64,000 nucleotides of DNA from Pleodorina starrii (taxonomy: Eukaryota; Chlorophyta; Chlorophyceae; Chlamydomonadales; Volvocaceae), in the NCBI GenBank assembly GCA_030267565.1, contig BRXU01000028.1, positions 25,001 through 89,000 of the forward strand. The letters are read 5' to 3'. This document shows, piece after piece, positions 56,201-64,000 of this stretch. Positions within the stretch are counted from its first letter, which is position 1; each line of letters begins with the position of its first letter. The position numbers and the translations under genes were made by a program. The notes under the pieces are model-generated. The model was given only the letters and a program-made list of their open reading frames with translations. It did no database searches and had not been told where the DNA came from.

Positions 56201-59200
56201 GCAAATGTGGGGTAGGAGCCGCGGGTCGGAGGGGGTTGCGGGTGTGAGCAGTGTGCAACTACTCTAGTGGTTTTCGCGTTTTCCGGCCCGCAACTTAGAT
56301 CGCTTCCTGTTGGGACGTGCTACAGGCCAGGCGCAGCTTGCGCACATGCATTTGAGGCTCAACTTAGACCCGCGGCTGCGGTGTTCCGCGAGCGAGCAAA
56401 TGTGGGGTAGGAGCCGCGGGTCGGAGGGGGTTGCGGATGTGAGCAGTGTGCAGGCTCCACCAGCCGTGTCGGGGGGGCCGAGGGGCACCTTCTTGCCCCG
56501 GAGGACTTTGACAGATCCTCACTGGTCCCAGGCGACTGGTGTAAGGCGGCGACCGCCAAGCCACCTTGCACCGTCCAGGGGAATGCTTGGAACCATGAAC
56601 ACACTGACCCAGCCACTCCTTGCAGCTCTGGTTTTCCAAGCGGTGGCAGACACAATAATGTAGGCCCAACATACTTCGCGAGCCACCAAACAAAGGATCT
56701 AGCGGGATGTGTCAGCGTCACCCCATCACAAGCTTGTCTCTGTCCAAAAGATTCGCCCGAGCTGGTGTTTGTGAGAATGATACAATGAGAGCTGTGTCGT
56801 CGCACGCTAGGCGCGGCTCCAACTTTTCCACAAGAAACTTCGTAAGAATTAATGTTAAATTATAATTGAAACGGCGATATGGTTATTACAAGCTGCAAGT
56901 TCTTATGTTGCAAATTCACCTTAACTATGGGCGGTTCACTTGCAGAAGTTGGCGTATGGTTGGTTTCCGGTTGTACTACTGCACGGTGTTAATGAAGTTC
57001 AAGACGACCGCTCTGAGCCTCTCAAATGACTGAAAGCACATATAATAAATGGAAGGACATATTATGACCGGCCGGCTGTTCAGGTATGACTGGTACATAA
57101 TGACCGATAACCCAGGCATGACTGGCTGCGTATGACTGGCCGGACTTGACTGGGCAGTCATAATGTACAAAATGTACGTTATGACTGCAAGCCGGCTGTT
57201 ATGACTGCGATGTCACATATGACTGGACGTATGACTGGTCATACTGGGCCAACAGGCCATATGACTGGGATTATGACCGGGTGGTCACAATACGAATGAA
57301 TTTATGACTGAGCCTTTCCCCGAGTGTCTCCAGGTAGCGCCATTAACAATAAAGGCACATTGGCATGCCAATGCACACACGCAACCCAGTGTTAGTTGAC
57401 CCGCCGCTAAGTTGGTGCTCAAGCAAGCGAGCTGTATGTAGATAGAAGCTAGGCCTGGCCGGCGGTTCATTTGGAGTTGCCTGGGCGGGATGAATGTGGC
57501 CGTCGATTAACCAATCCGGCAAGCATTCGGACGATGCAGCAGAACCAAGCAAGCATCCGCCATCTTGCTTAGCTAATATCGAAGTTAGATACTGACATCT
57601 TATTTTTGTATATTTGTTCCTCAAACGCAGCTGCCGGGCCGGATACTATTATTGGGGCGGTGTCTGCTACGAGGACTGCGCCCCGGGGCAGACGGACATC
57701 GGAGCGCTCTGTTCGGAATGGTCTTGCAATCCCGGAGACGAGGACAACGGCGCGGGGATGTGCTACCCGGCTTGCCGACCGGGCTACCGCTCTGATGGCC
57801 TGATCCTTTGCATCCAGAGCGATTGTCCTGCTGGCTACGCCAACCTTCCGCTAAGCTGCTTGTGAGTATTAAGAGGTGGGCGAGAACTACTTCGTAGTCC
57901 CCTAACTTCGTTGGATACTAGCATGCGCAGATTAAAACGTATTTTTTCTTTCTCTCTCCATGTCTAGTCCTTTTGTGCAGGCTGGAATGCATGCGTTTGT
58001 ATGCACCAAGTAAAGATGTAAATACGCGTGTTCCATCGGCGGGTCGTCTGTAAACTAGAGCCTTACCTATAGACGATCTATTTTGAAAACTACACGGGTC
58101 GTCTATAGGCTAGTCTCTTAGGGTTTTAGCAAAAACACGCATGTGTGTCCTCGAAATGACGTATAATGTGCCTGGATGGCTGGGTCTCCAAGCTAGCTAG
58201 TTGACAATGCATGGTTCTTGATTTTCGACAAAAGAAGACTTGGGTTGAATTGGCTTGAGTGGGCTAGTAAGCAAGCAGGAGAACAAACTCGCTGCTGGGT
58301 GCTAGCCGATAGATTGCATGTAGCGTATGAATTTAAGCCCTCTGGGCACATGGATGCGACATCCATGGATGTGACATAAAGCTCACATGCACACCGGAAA
58401 TGCCGCATGAAACACGCATTCCGTTGTGCCCTGATGTGTTGAGGCACGCAGTGTGCAAAATTGTTGCTAATGATGAAGAACGTCGTATACTTCCTCTACT
58501 TGAAAACTTATTTCACCACCATCGTCTTTCAATATGCGTGAGGACTCCTTGGACGGGTTGCGTGCCGTTATCCGCCGTACCGTCCGTCAAATGTCACGCC
58601 GCCTGCGCGCTCGAGTTTATACGTGTTCCGTCGTCGTTCCGCACATGCACGAATGCCTTTCCGCACGTGCACTGACATCCACGCCTGGATCGGCGGGTAT
58701 GCACCGAACAGCGTGTTCGTTAACACTCCAAATCAACCTTGTTTTTTTCTGGATGCAGCCGGGGCTTCGACACGTACGGCAAGGGCTGCTGCTGTACGAT
58801 CTTCGGTTGCTGCAACCGCCAATGCGCGCCTGGATATTCTGACGACGGCGCATGTTTCTGCACAAAGTGGGCGCACACAATCTGGAAGGACGTCTACAGC
58901 CGAGGCGCAGGATATCCCAAGCTCCACTTGCGGGCCAAGAAGAGCTACATCCCCAGGCAGTGGGGCGCCGTTCAGTCATTCTCAAAGAAAACCACGGGCC
59001 GCGGCTCCCGAGTGCTTTGTTGCGCAATGGATAAGGAGTAGGATGCTGGCTTGTGCTACCCATACTGTAGAGCCGGCTACAAAGGTAGGTGTGCAAGCCG
59101 AAATTGTAATCTCTGCATGGGCGGGCAAACTGTTACCGGTAGTGTAAATGTATATATGCCGCACACATGACACAGCTACTCAAAACAACGCTTGATAATT

Positions 59201-60480
59201 TTAGATGGAGTCATTAGGTCTAGTCTAGGCGAGTTAGCTTCCGTACGCAATCCTTATATGATATATGAAAACAGGTCATCACGCAGACGTCACGCTGTGT
59301 GTACATTGAAATTCTTCATAACACCGCATCCGTCCGTAGCCATGTAATTGCTGACGTACGTATTTCAATTACATGCCGCGCAGGCGTGGGCCCGCTCTGC
59401 TGGCAGAGCGCGTGCCCGCCGGGGCTCACCGACTGCGGCACCTACTGCGCGCCCTCGGCCGCCGGCTCCTGCGCAAACTTTATTGGCGCCATCTGGCAGA
59501 ACTGCGTTGGCAAATACGGTATGCAAACCAGGAGCACGCCCTTGGTTGGCGCCGCGTCTGGTGACTACATGTACGATTATCAGGATGACACGGGCCTGTA
59601 CTGCGACGGCGTGAACCTGGACTCCCTGGAGTCTTCCTGCTACAACCGTTACGCGGGAATTTTCCCCAACCGCTTTGGAGGACCTTCCAGCTACATCATC
59701 TGCGCCCTCAACGCCACGTACGTACGGCAGTGCGACGACGGCCTCGTGTTCAACCCGGTCCGCAAAGCCTGCGACCTGCCGCCCTCACAGCCGTCACCGG
59801 TGGTCAGCATGCTGCTGCCAAACTGCACGGCCAAGTCCGACGGCTACTATATCGTGGACCCACACGACTTTGGTACCGCATACAAGTGCGTGAACGGCAC
59901 GGTCGACCTTGACATCTGCGGCCCGGGACTTTATCTGGACACTTCCAGCGGAATATGCGAACCGTCACAGCCGTCGATGACACCGCCACCGAGGTCGTCG
60001 ACCTGGCCGGCAGTACCGCGGACAGCGGGCGACAGCAGCCCTCCTCCGCCACCGGTGCTGCCGCAGCAACTGCCGGAGGTGTGTCGGAACATCAGCTGCT
60101 TCTGCAGGGATAAGCCGGACGCCAGATACCCAGATGTACTGGGCATGAACGTGTACCGGTATATCCGGTGCAAGGGAGGAGTGGGCCGGACCCTGACGTG
60201 CCCGCCACTTTTCATGTTCGATAACCGCATCGGCGACTGCAACGAGGCGCCGCGCAACGGCACGCAGCTCGTACCCAACTGCCAGGAGCTAGGGTGCTTC
60301 TGCGTCGGCCGACCGGACGGCGTGTACGACAGCCCCTTCGTCCCCGGGACCGGCATTCGTTGCGTCGAGCAGTACGGCTATGCGATGCAGTGTCCCGACG
60401 GCTTCACATTCGATTCAAACAAGACGCCCTTCTGCCAGCGAAGGGGCGACTGGCCGTTCAAAGTGCCTTCGTCTCCGTAG
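46237..60480 (+). CDS. Large multi-exon beta-rich, Cys-rich protein with CBM14-like modules
   Basis: Exons found by reading frame and splice phase: 46237-46412, 47126-47302, 47536-47866, 48236-48457, 48728-48861, 49298-49375, 49561-50384, 50812-51060, 51359-51411, 51646-51724, 51919-52051, 55036-55156, 55402-55539, 57631-57861, 58759-59084 and 59384-60480. The first three-quarters of the protein is strand-rich, with repeated patterns ending in amphipathic strands. The next quarter is Cys-rich with CPPGY/CPxG motifs, and the end has four peritrophin-like modules. The first exon enters in phase 2, so the start lies further upstream. Two lesions occur. A one-base frameshift falls between 49635 and 49650, and an in-frame TAG (59039-59041) lies inside the Cys-rich part. 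All other junctions agree in phase. It may be a secreted wall or matrix protein; function is unknown. Confidence 0.72.
48950..49235. repeat. CAGTCAT/ATGACTG-rich intronic cluster 1
   Basis: Several copies of ATGACTG and its complement in the intron between 48861 and 49298, with a small inverted repeat (GAGGCCGTCTCGACGGCTC). Related to the clusters at 55590-55795 and 57060-57310. Confidence 0.55.
49561..50384 (+). CDS. Largest beta-rich exon of the host gene, frameshifted
   Basis: Enters in phase 0 (VGTANGTVVGVSVILEVVV) and must shift frame near 49635-49650 to continue as ALAFTATFRNMILSN. The remaining about 245 codons encode alternating hydrophobic strands with several predicted N-glycosylation sequons, and end at a GTACGC donor. 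Whether the lost base is biological or an assembly error cannot be decided here. Confidence 0.7.
52052..53003. other. Intronic stretch before X copy 2
   Basis: Part of the 3-kb intron between 52051 and 55036. It holds two similar stretches (around 52632 and 52740) of the form TAGGCGTGxGAxTCGGAAGAGA and a repeated CAACGGGCTCCGGAGT (about 52695-52735). No gene. Confidence 0.4.
53004..54340. mobile_element. Element X, copy 2, empty of MULE-Y
   Basis: The left arm runs from the GC hairpin (53004-53045) through the landmarks of X. At the MULE-Y target it reads CAACTAAAGCGAACATTATT without insertion, so it is the empty-site allele of the family. The centre (about 53800-54020) is inverted relative to copy 1. 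The right arm (54040-54340) lacks the hairpin end. Confidence 0.72.
54341..55035. other. Intronic stretch after X copy 2
   Basis: No gene found. It contains an AAACTTGG...CCAAGTTT inverted repeat (about 54517-54558). It ends at the CAG acceptor of the first Cys-rich exon. Confidence 0.4.
55036..59084 (+). CDS. Cys-rich exons of the host gene
   Basis: Four exons (55036-55156, 55402-55539, 57631-57861, 58759-59084) encode repeats of about 25-30 residues of the form CY-x2-C-x-G-Y (CPSGYEKQLALCYPLCP; NICYQNCPPGYHDDLFG; GVCYEDCAPGQTD; GMCYPACRPGYRSDG; LCYPYCRAGYKG). Such EGF/GCC-like spacing is common in secreted algal and protist proteins. The last exon has TAG at 59039-59041, ahead of one more repeat and a valid donor. 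The stop therefore truncates an otherwise intact pattern. Confidence 0.72.
55590..55795. repeat. CCCAGTCATAAA intronic cluster 2
   Basis: About ten copies of CAGTCATA, often as CCCAGTCATAAA, mostly on one strand, directly upstream of the 195-bp repeat. Confidence 0.75.
55799..56456. repeat. 195-bp tandem repeat, 3.4 units
   Basis: Unit starts (CCGCGAGCGAGCAAATGTGG) at 55801, 55996, 56191 and 56386, so the period is exactly 195 bp and the units are almost identical. It lies wholly inside the intron between 55539 and 57631. The ORF that spans it is an artefact of the period being a multiple of three. Confidence 0.95.
56457..57059. other. Intronic sequence
   Basis: Nothing recognisable. Short frames only, none with splice phases that would insert between the flanking exons. 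Confidence 0.4.
57060..57310. repeat. TATGACTGG intronic cluster 3
   Basis: About a dozen ATGACTGG/ATGACCGG units, the complement of cluster 2, near the end of the same intron. Confidence 0.7.
57862..58758. other. Host gene intron
   Basis: No gene. It contains two related GGGTCGTCTxTA stretches (58038-58120). Confidence 0.4.
59384..60480 (+). CDS. Last host exon: four CBM14/peritrophin-A-like modules
   Basis: After a short Cys-rich lead-in (CWQSACPPGLTDCGTYCAP), four modules of about 50 residues follow. Each has a C...C...DG-x-Y...C...C-P/D-x-G/F-x-F...C pattern: CDDGLVFNPVRKACDLP; NCTAKSDGYYIV...CGPGLYLD; CFCRDKPDARYPDV...CPPLFMFD; CFCVGRPDGVYDS...CPDGFTFD. This is the six-Cys chitin-binding type 2 pattern known from insect peritrophins. 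A Pro/Ser-rich hinge separates modules 2 and 3. The ORF ends with a TAG stop. Binding to chitin or another polysaccharide is inferred from the family. Such modules are not commonly reported in green algae. Confidence 0.7.
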
Positions 60481-61370
60481 CCGATGGTAACATAGTTAGG
60501 CCGCAAGCTAGCTAAAATCACACTAAAAAGTGCTAGCAAGCTAAGGTATGCTCGCTGCTACCTCGATGGATATGCCTTCGCCGAGCACTTTTCATGCTTG
60601 TGTTATATCTGGGCCGACAGTCTGACGGGGCATGCATGGCGAACGGACAACGGCGCCATTTCAGTTGTGCCGTGCCTGACCGGGCGGCGCCCTGTTACAC
60701 TGAGCGGGCGGCGTTCTGCGTACATGTCGCCTCGTCAGGACACACAGCCACGCACGAAATGCCTTGAAGTCCGGGGCGGGGAACTCCAGCGCAAGTTGTG
60801 AGTGACCCAATTTTCATACTTAGCTGCCGGCAATCTGCCGACATGTATGTATGGCTCGCTGGGTTTGCTGAGGATCGATGGACATGCTGTCTGTGCGCCG
60901 CCGCTTGTTAATTGGTATACTGTTGCGTGTGGCGCTTTTCAGTCGCTCGTGTGAAGGGATCGCTGTCTAAGGATTATGCAATATTTATTACGGTCGGATA
61001 TATATTTGATGGAGACGTAAACATTATCGCGGCGGTTGCGGCTGGTATCGCGGCGTATGTTGTCGTGGCTGCTGGTCCGTATCGCAGCTTTTGTTTCCTG
61101 TCCTTCCTTCATGCGGTGGTGATTGCAATGATCAAAACCCCTCGGGGCGCTTCTAATGCGATTTCTTCACAGGCGCCGGGCCACACATGGGGCAATGTGC
61201 TGCAGCTTGTCATATATGTATGTAGGTTTGTGCCTGTTGCAAGGAAAGATCGGCACGGTGAGAACGTGATACATACATTCCTTCATACCGTACGTATTAC
61301 GTTCGTACGTATGCCGGGGGCCCAGATAGATGTGCGGACTATGCTACGTTCCGGCCATCCAACGGGTTAT
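60481..61370. other. 3' flank of the host gene
   Basis: Downstream of the host stop. No supported gene or clear poly(A) signal close by. A 161-codon frame at 60912-61397 has no family resemblance or codon bias and is not called. Confidence 0.4.
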
Positions 61371-61374
61371 CAAT

Positions 61375-61965
61375 TTGCTTACATTTGTCGCAATTGAGTT
61401 GTTGCTGGAGCAACTTGCCATTTATCACGAGCAAGGCGACACATGGCGGCGTGAGACGGTGGGGCTGAAAATGGAGCGTAAAATAAGTAGCGATCGATTT
61501 TCCAGTTGCTCTGCGTATGAACAATTAAAAATTATGGCTAAAAAGGAGCGTAAAAATTCGTTTTTGTGGGGGGCGGTCCGGGGTCTGGAAAAGGCCGTCC
61601 GCTTGACGTTTCCCGCTGCTGCGCTGCTTTATAGTGCTGGTGTCGAGCTCTGAAGTAAACTCACGCCTTTTTTATTTACCTCTGTTATGTAGACAGTTAT
61701 CCTGGCCATACGTTTGTTTGCAATTGTCGCAGTTGTGGGTGATGGATGAGATGGCCGAGTTGTTGCTGGGGCATCCATCTTGTAGGGGGCCGGGGTTTGT
61801 GGGGGGCCGGGGCCGGCTTTCTAAATAAAACCCTAAGGCCGTTGGCTTGACATTTCCCGCCGCTGCGCTGTTTCATTATGCTGGAGACGAGCTCTGAGAT
61901 TAGCTCATCGCGAATTTTATTTCCCTCTGTTATCGATGTAGACGGTTATCCTGGTCATGATGGAA
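61375..61965. repeat. Two diverged tandem units
   Basis: 61375-61715 and 61718-61965 share the order GAGTTGTTGCTGG...CAT, TTGAC(G/A)TTTCCCGC(T/C)GCTGCGCTG and TACCTCTGTTAT...GACxGTTATCCTGG(C/T)CAT, with many substitutions and a size difference. Confidence 0.55.
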
Positions 61966-62936
61966 GGCATTCGGGTCGATTGTCAGGTTTACGCTAGCGA
62001 GCGAGCGAGCAATCGAGCTGTCTTTTTTCGTTCTCGCAATAATCAAGTGCATGGCGCTGAGTACGCGCGCGCGTACACTTGCAAACAGTATAAAGTGTCG
62101 ATTGAGCGGATTGCAATGGGTTTGTGCTGCACGGCTCAGAAGCAGCGAGGGGCAAGATGTTTTTTTCACAGAATCATCAGTTAGAGCTACGGTATCTTCC
62201 GGTCGGCCAGCACGCAGTGCAGAGAGACCACCACACCATCCAAACCTGCATTTTATACATCACGTACGAAAGCTGTTAATGTAACGCTTCATGACATTAA
62301 GGCCCTGTGGTACTGCTGTGTAGATAGGCAAGCAGCCATCGGCGGGCGGCTGCCCTTGCCCGCCGTTCACAGGGGCAGTCCAGATCCCTATGGCAGCACG
62401 CTGCTATGTTCTCAGACATCTGATGTTTTTATTTCAGCTTCATTAAGGTTTGACTTCTTAGGGTTGCGTACGTTTATCGACTGTGCAGCACGACACTCAC
62501 AGTGTGCGTGCGTGGCCATCTTGGATTGACCATGGATTTGACCATGCACGGCGGATACGTACGCCGGTCCGACTAGGGCTGTGGCATGCACCGTAATGAC
62601 CCAAAATGACCGTACGGTGCTCGAGCGAGGTCCCCAATAAATACCGCAACTACGGTCAAGACCGTGTTCAGCTTGCTCGACCGTGCTTAGCCACCCAAGT
62701 GCAGAGTTAGCATGCCAAAATGGGGATTTGGCCATCCCTTGCTGGTGTTGTTTTGCTCAAGTGCACTTCATCAGGGCCATGCTCTGTGCATGGTGATGTA
62801 ATGTCTGAAATATGATACCCTAGCATGTCAATTTGTGCCAGGGCCATATGTTACAAATAGTATCGAGACTCGGACGACATGCTCTATGTGGGGGTAAACG
62901 GCGAAAGCTCTGGTCGTCGTTTCGATCCTAACAGAC
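61966..62936. other. Unannotated stretch
   Basis: No supported gene. It includes GAGC/CGCG runs and a few AATGACC motifs (about 62595-62615). Confidence 0.35.
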
Positions 62937-63773
62937 AAGGGGTTGGTGTCGGCTTCCTTGAAGCCGGAAAAAGGGCGGGGCCCCGTTCAATCCGTACGGG
63001 TTAACTCTTCCGGCCAGCGCATTGGCTGAAGTTACTTGACAGCAGCCGTGGAGTGTATCATTTACACATCACGCAGGCTGACTTGCCAATAGAAGGAAAG
63101 CGGAACTGTTTGCGAGGGTCGCGACGACGTGCAGTTGCCGCCGACGAGAGTGCAGCAGAGGCTTGGCTACCGAGGTATTCACCGTAGAGGAGGCTTGACA
63201 ACTTTAACATTCGGACAGGGAATGTAGAAGTCCCCTAGGTTGCCGACTTAACTTGTATTTGGGCGGCCCGCAGCAGAAGACCGCCGCATCGTGCGTGCAA
63301 TTTGCGGCTTGGCGTCCAACAACCAGCTCCTTGCAACCTTTGTAATAGTATTATGCGTCAAGTCGGTCGGACCGGCTAGCAGAGCTGCTGTGGTGTGGTC
63401 GCGGGAAGAATGTTCGCAATGCAAATTTAGTTGGTCGCCGAAACGAAGATTCATTTCACGCCGTCATGTCAGAAATCCACTTTGAGGAACGATGAATCTT
63501 CTGGAATTAATTATAGGCCGAGAGGTGTTGGTTTGACCTCGGCCTCGGTCCATGGAGACTGCCAAACTGGTTTTTACTCATGCGATGTTGGGTTCCTATA
63601 ATAAATTTACCGTGCAATAAAGAATGTAATCTTTTACTTATGCAGCCTTTCCGTTGGCCGAGATTCTGCACTTTGGTTAGGACACCACAGTCCACAGTTC
63701 ACAGGCACGGACATGGGCAATCCTACAGGGCGGGGCCCCCCTGGGCGCTTCGCGCTGGGGCCCCGCCCAAAAA
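62937..63773. mobile_element. Element X, copy 3, right half
   Basis: Starts with the interior landmark GGTTGGTGTCGGCTTCCTTG (also at 24993 and 32698), continues through the right arm in the same order as copy 1, and ends with the GC hairpin (63729-63773) and CAAAAA. The left half is absent. Confidence 0.75.
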
Positions 63774-63963
63774 GCCAAGGATCTCGCTGTAAATCTGGAG
63801 CTTGAGGTAGGTTTGAGGCACCTATCTATCACCATCTCCATCTGTCCCTCTATCTGTCCCTCTCTGTCCCTCCCTTAGTTTCTTACGCAATGTGGTCTCT
63901 AGGCAGTTGCTGCGGTTGATTGGTGGTGCGTGATGAGGGGCTAAAACCGGTCCCGGGACGTTT
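63774..63963. other. Right-edge sequence
   Basis: A (CTGTCCCTCTAT)n-like run (about 63840-63880), then GC-rich sequence without an ORF, possibly the 3' end of a plus-strand LTR retrotransposon. Confidence 0.35.
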
Positions 63964-64000
63964 CCTCGAAGGGGGGGAGTGTAACGTTTGGGAGATACCC
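63964..64000 (+). promoter_or_regulatory. Candidate polypurine tract and start of a 3' LTR
   Basis: TCGAAGGGGGGGAG is followed directly by TGTAACGTTTGGGAG, the usual look of a Gypsy polypurine tract abutting an LTR that starts TGTAAC. The window ends here, so no partner LTR can be seen. Confidence 0.42.

Noticed and set aside
56310..56663. 117-codon frame near the 195-bp repeat
   Set aside because: Mostly repeat sequence, and the flanking host exons join in phase without it.
60912..61397. 161-codon frame downstream of the host gene
   Set aside because: No codon bias, no family resemblance, no neighbouring signals.

Overview
The window looks like nuclear DNA of a chlorophyte green alga, most likely of the volvocine/Chlamydomonas group. 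The support is GC-rich coding DNA with long introns (GTAAG/GTGAG...CAG splice sites), TGTAA poly(A) signals, a retroelement mix typical of these algae (L1-like, Copia, Gypsy, DIRS-like) and a TTTTAGGG-like telomeric string at a repair junction. The genus is an inference. No rRNA, tRNA, CRISPR or bacterial-style operon was found.

Layout. 1-4540: a 5'-truncated L1-type LINE lying inside a (TACA)n microsatellite. 4541-7063: the last three exons of a FAR-17a/AIG1-like membrane protein gene. 7415-8329: a single-exon gene of unknown function. 8330-12650: short repeats and a decayed DIRS-like element (RT, RNase H tail, PHD finger plus tyrosine recombinase). 12652-13310: a large TA-rich microsatellite. 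13640-18538: a nearly complete minus-strand Copia element with both LTRs, a 5-bp target duplication and a half-tRNA primer site.

18766-36563: nested DNA transposons. A long-TIR element ('X') is interrupted by a 5.4-kb element ('MULE-Y') whose six-exon gene encodes a DDE transposase, a SWIM zinc finger and a YqaJ-like PD-(D/E)XK nuclease. The 3' part of MULE-Y, the right half of X, a repeat block ('R') and one exon of the downstream host gene are duplicated in tandem (two units of about 7.7 kb), with a 9-bp telomere-like insert at the junction. 36564-44454: a minus-strand Gypsy element with a PHD finger between RNase H and integrase, interrupted by a 246-bp hAT-like MITE. It sits between two 2.7-kb direct repeats, each of which contains host exon A.

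46237-60480: a plus-strand host gene with at least 17 exons whose splice phases agree, except at one frameshift. It encodes a large beta-rich, then cysteine-rich protein ending in four peritrophin-A/CBM14-like modules. It carries the frameshift and one in-frame TAG, so it may be decaying or contain sequence errors. Its introns hold another X copy, CAGTCATA-rich clusters and a 195-bp tandem repeat. 60481-64000: repeats, a third X fragment, and possibly the start of a 3' LTR at the right edge.

Most genes here are transposon genes. Only the FAR-17a-like gene, the 7415-8329 ORF (uncertain) and the large extracellular-type gene are likely host genes.
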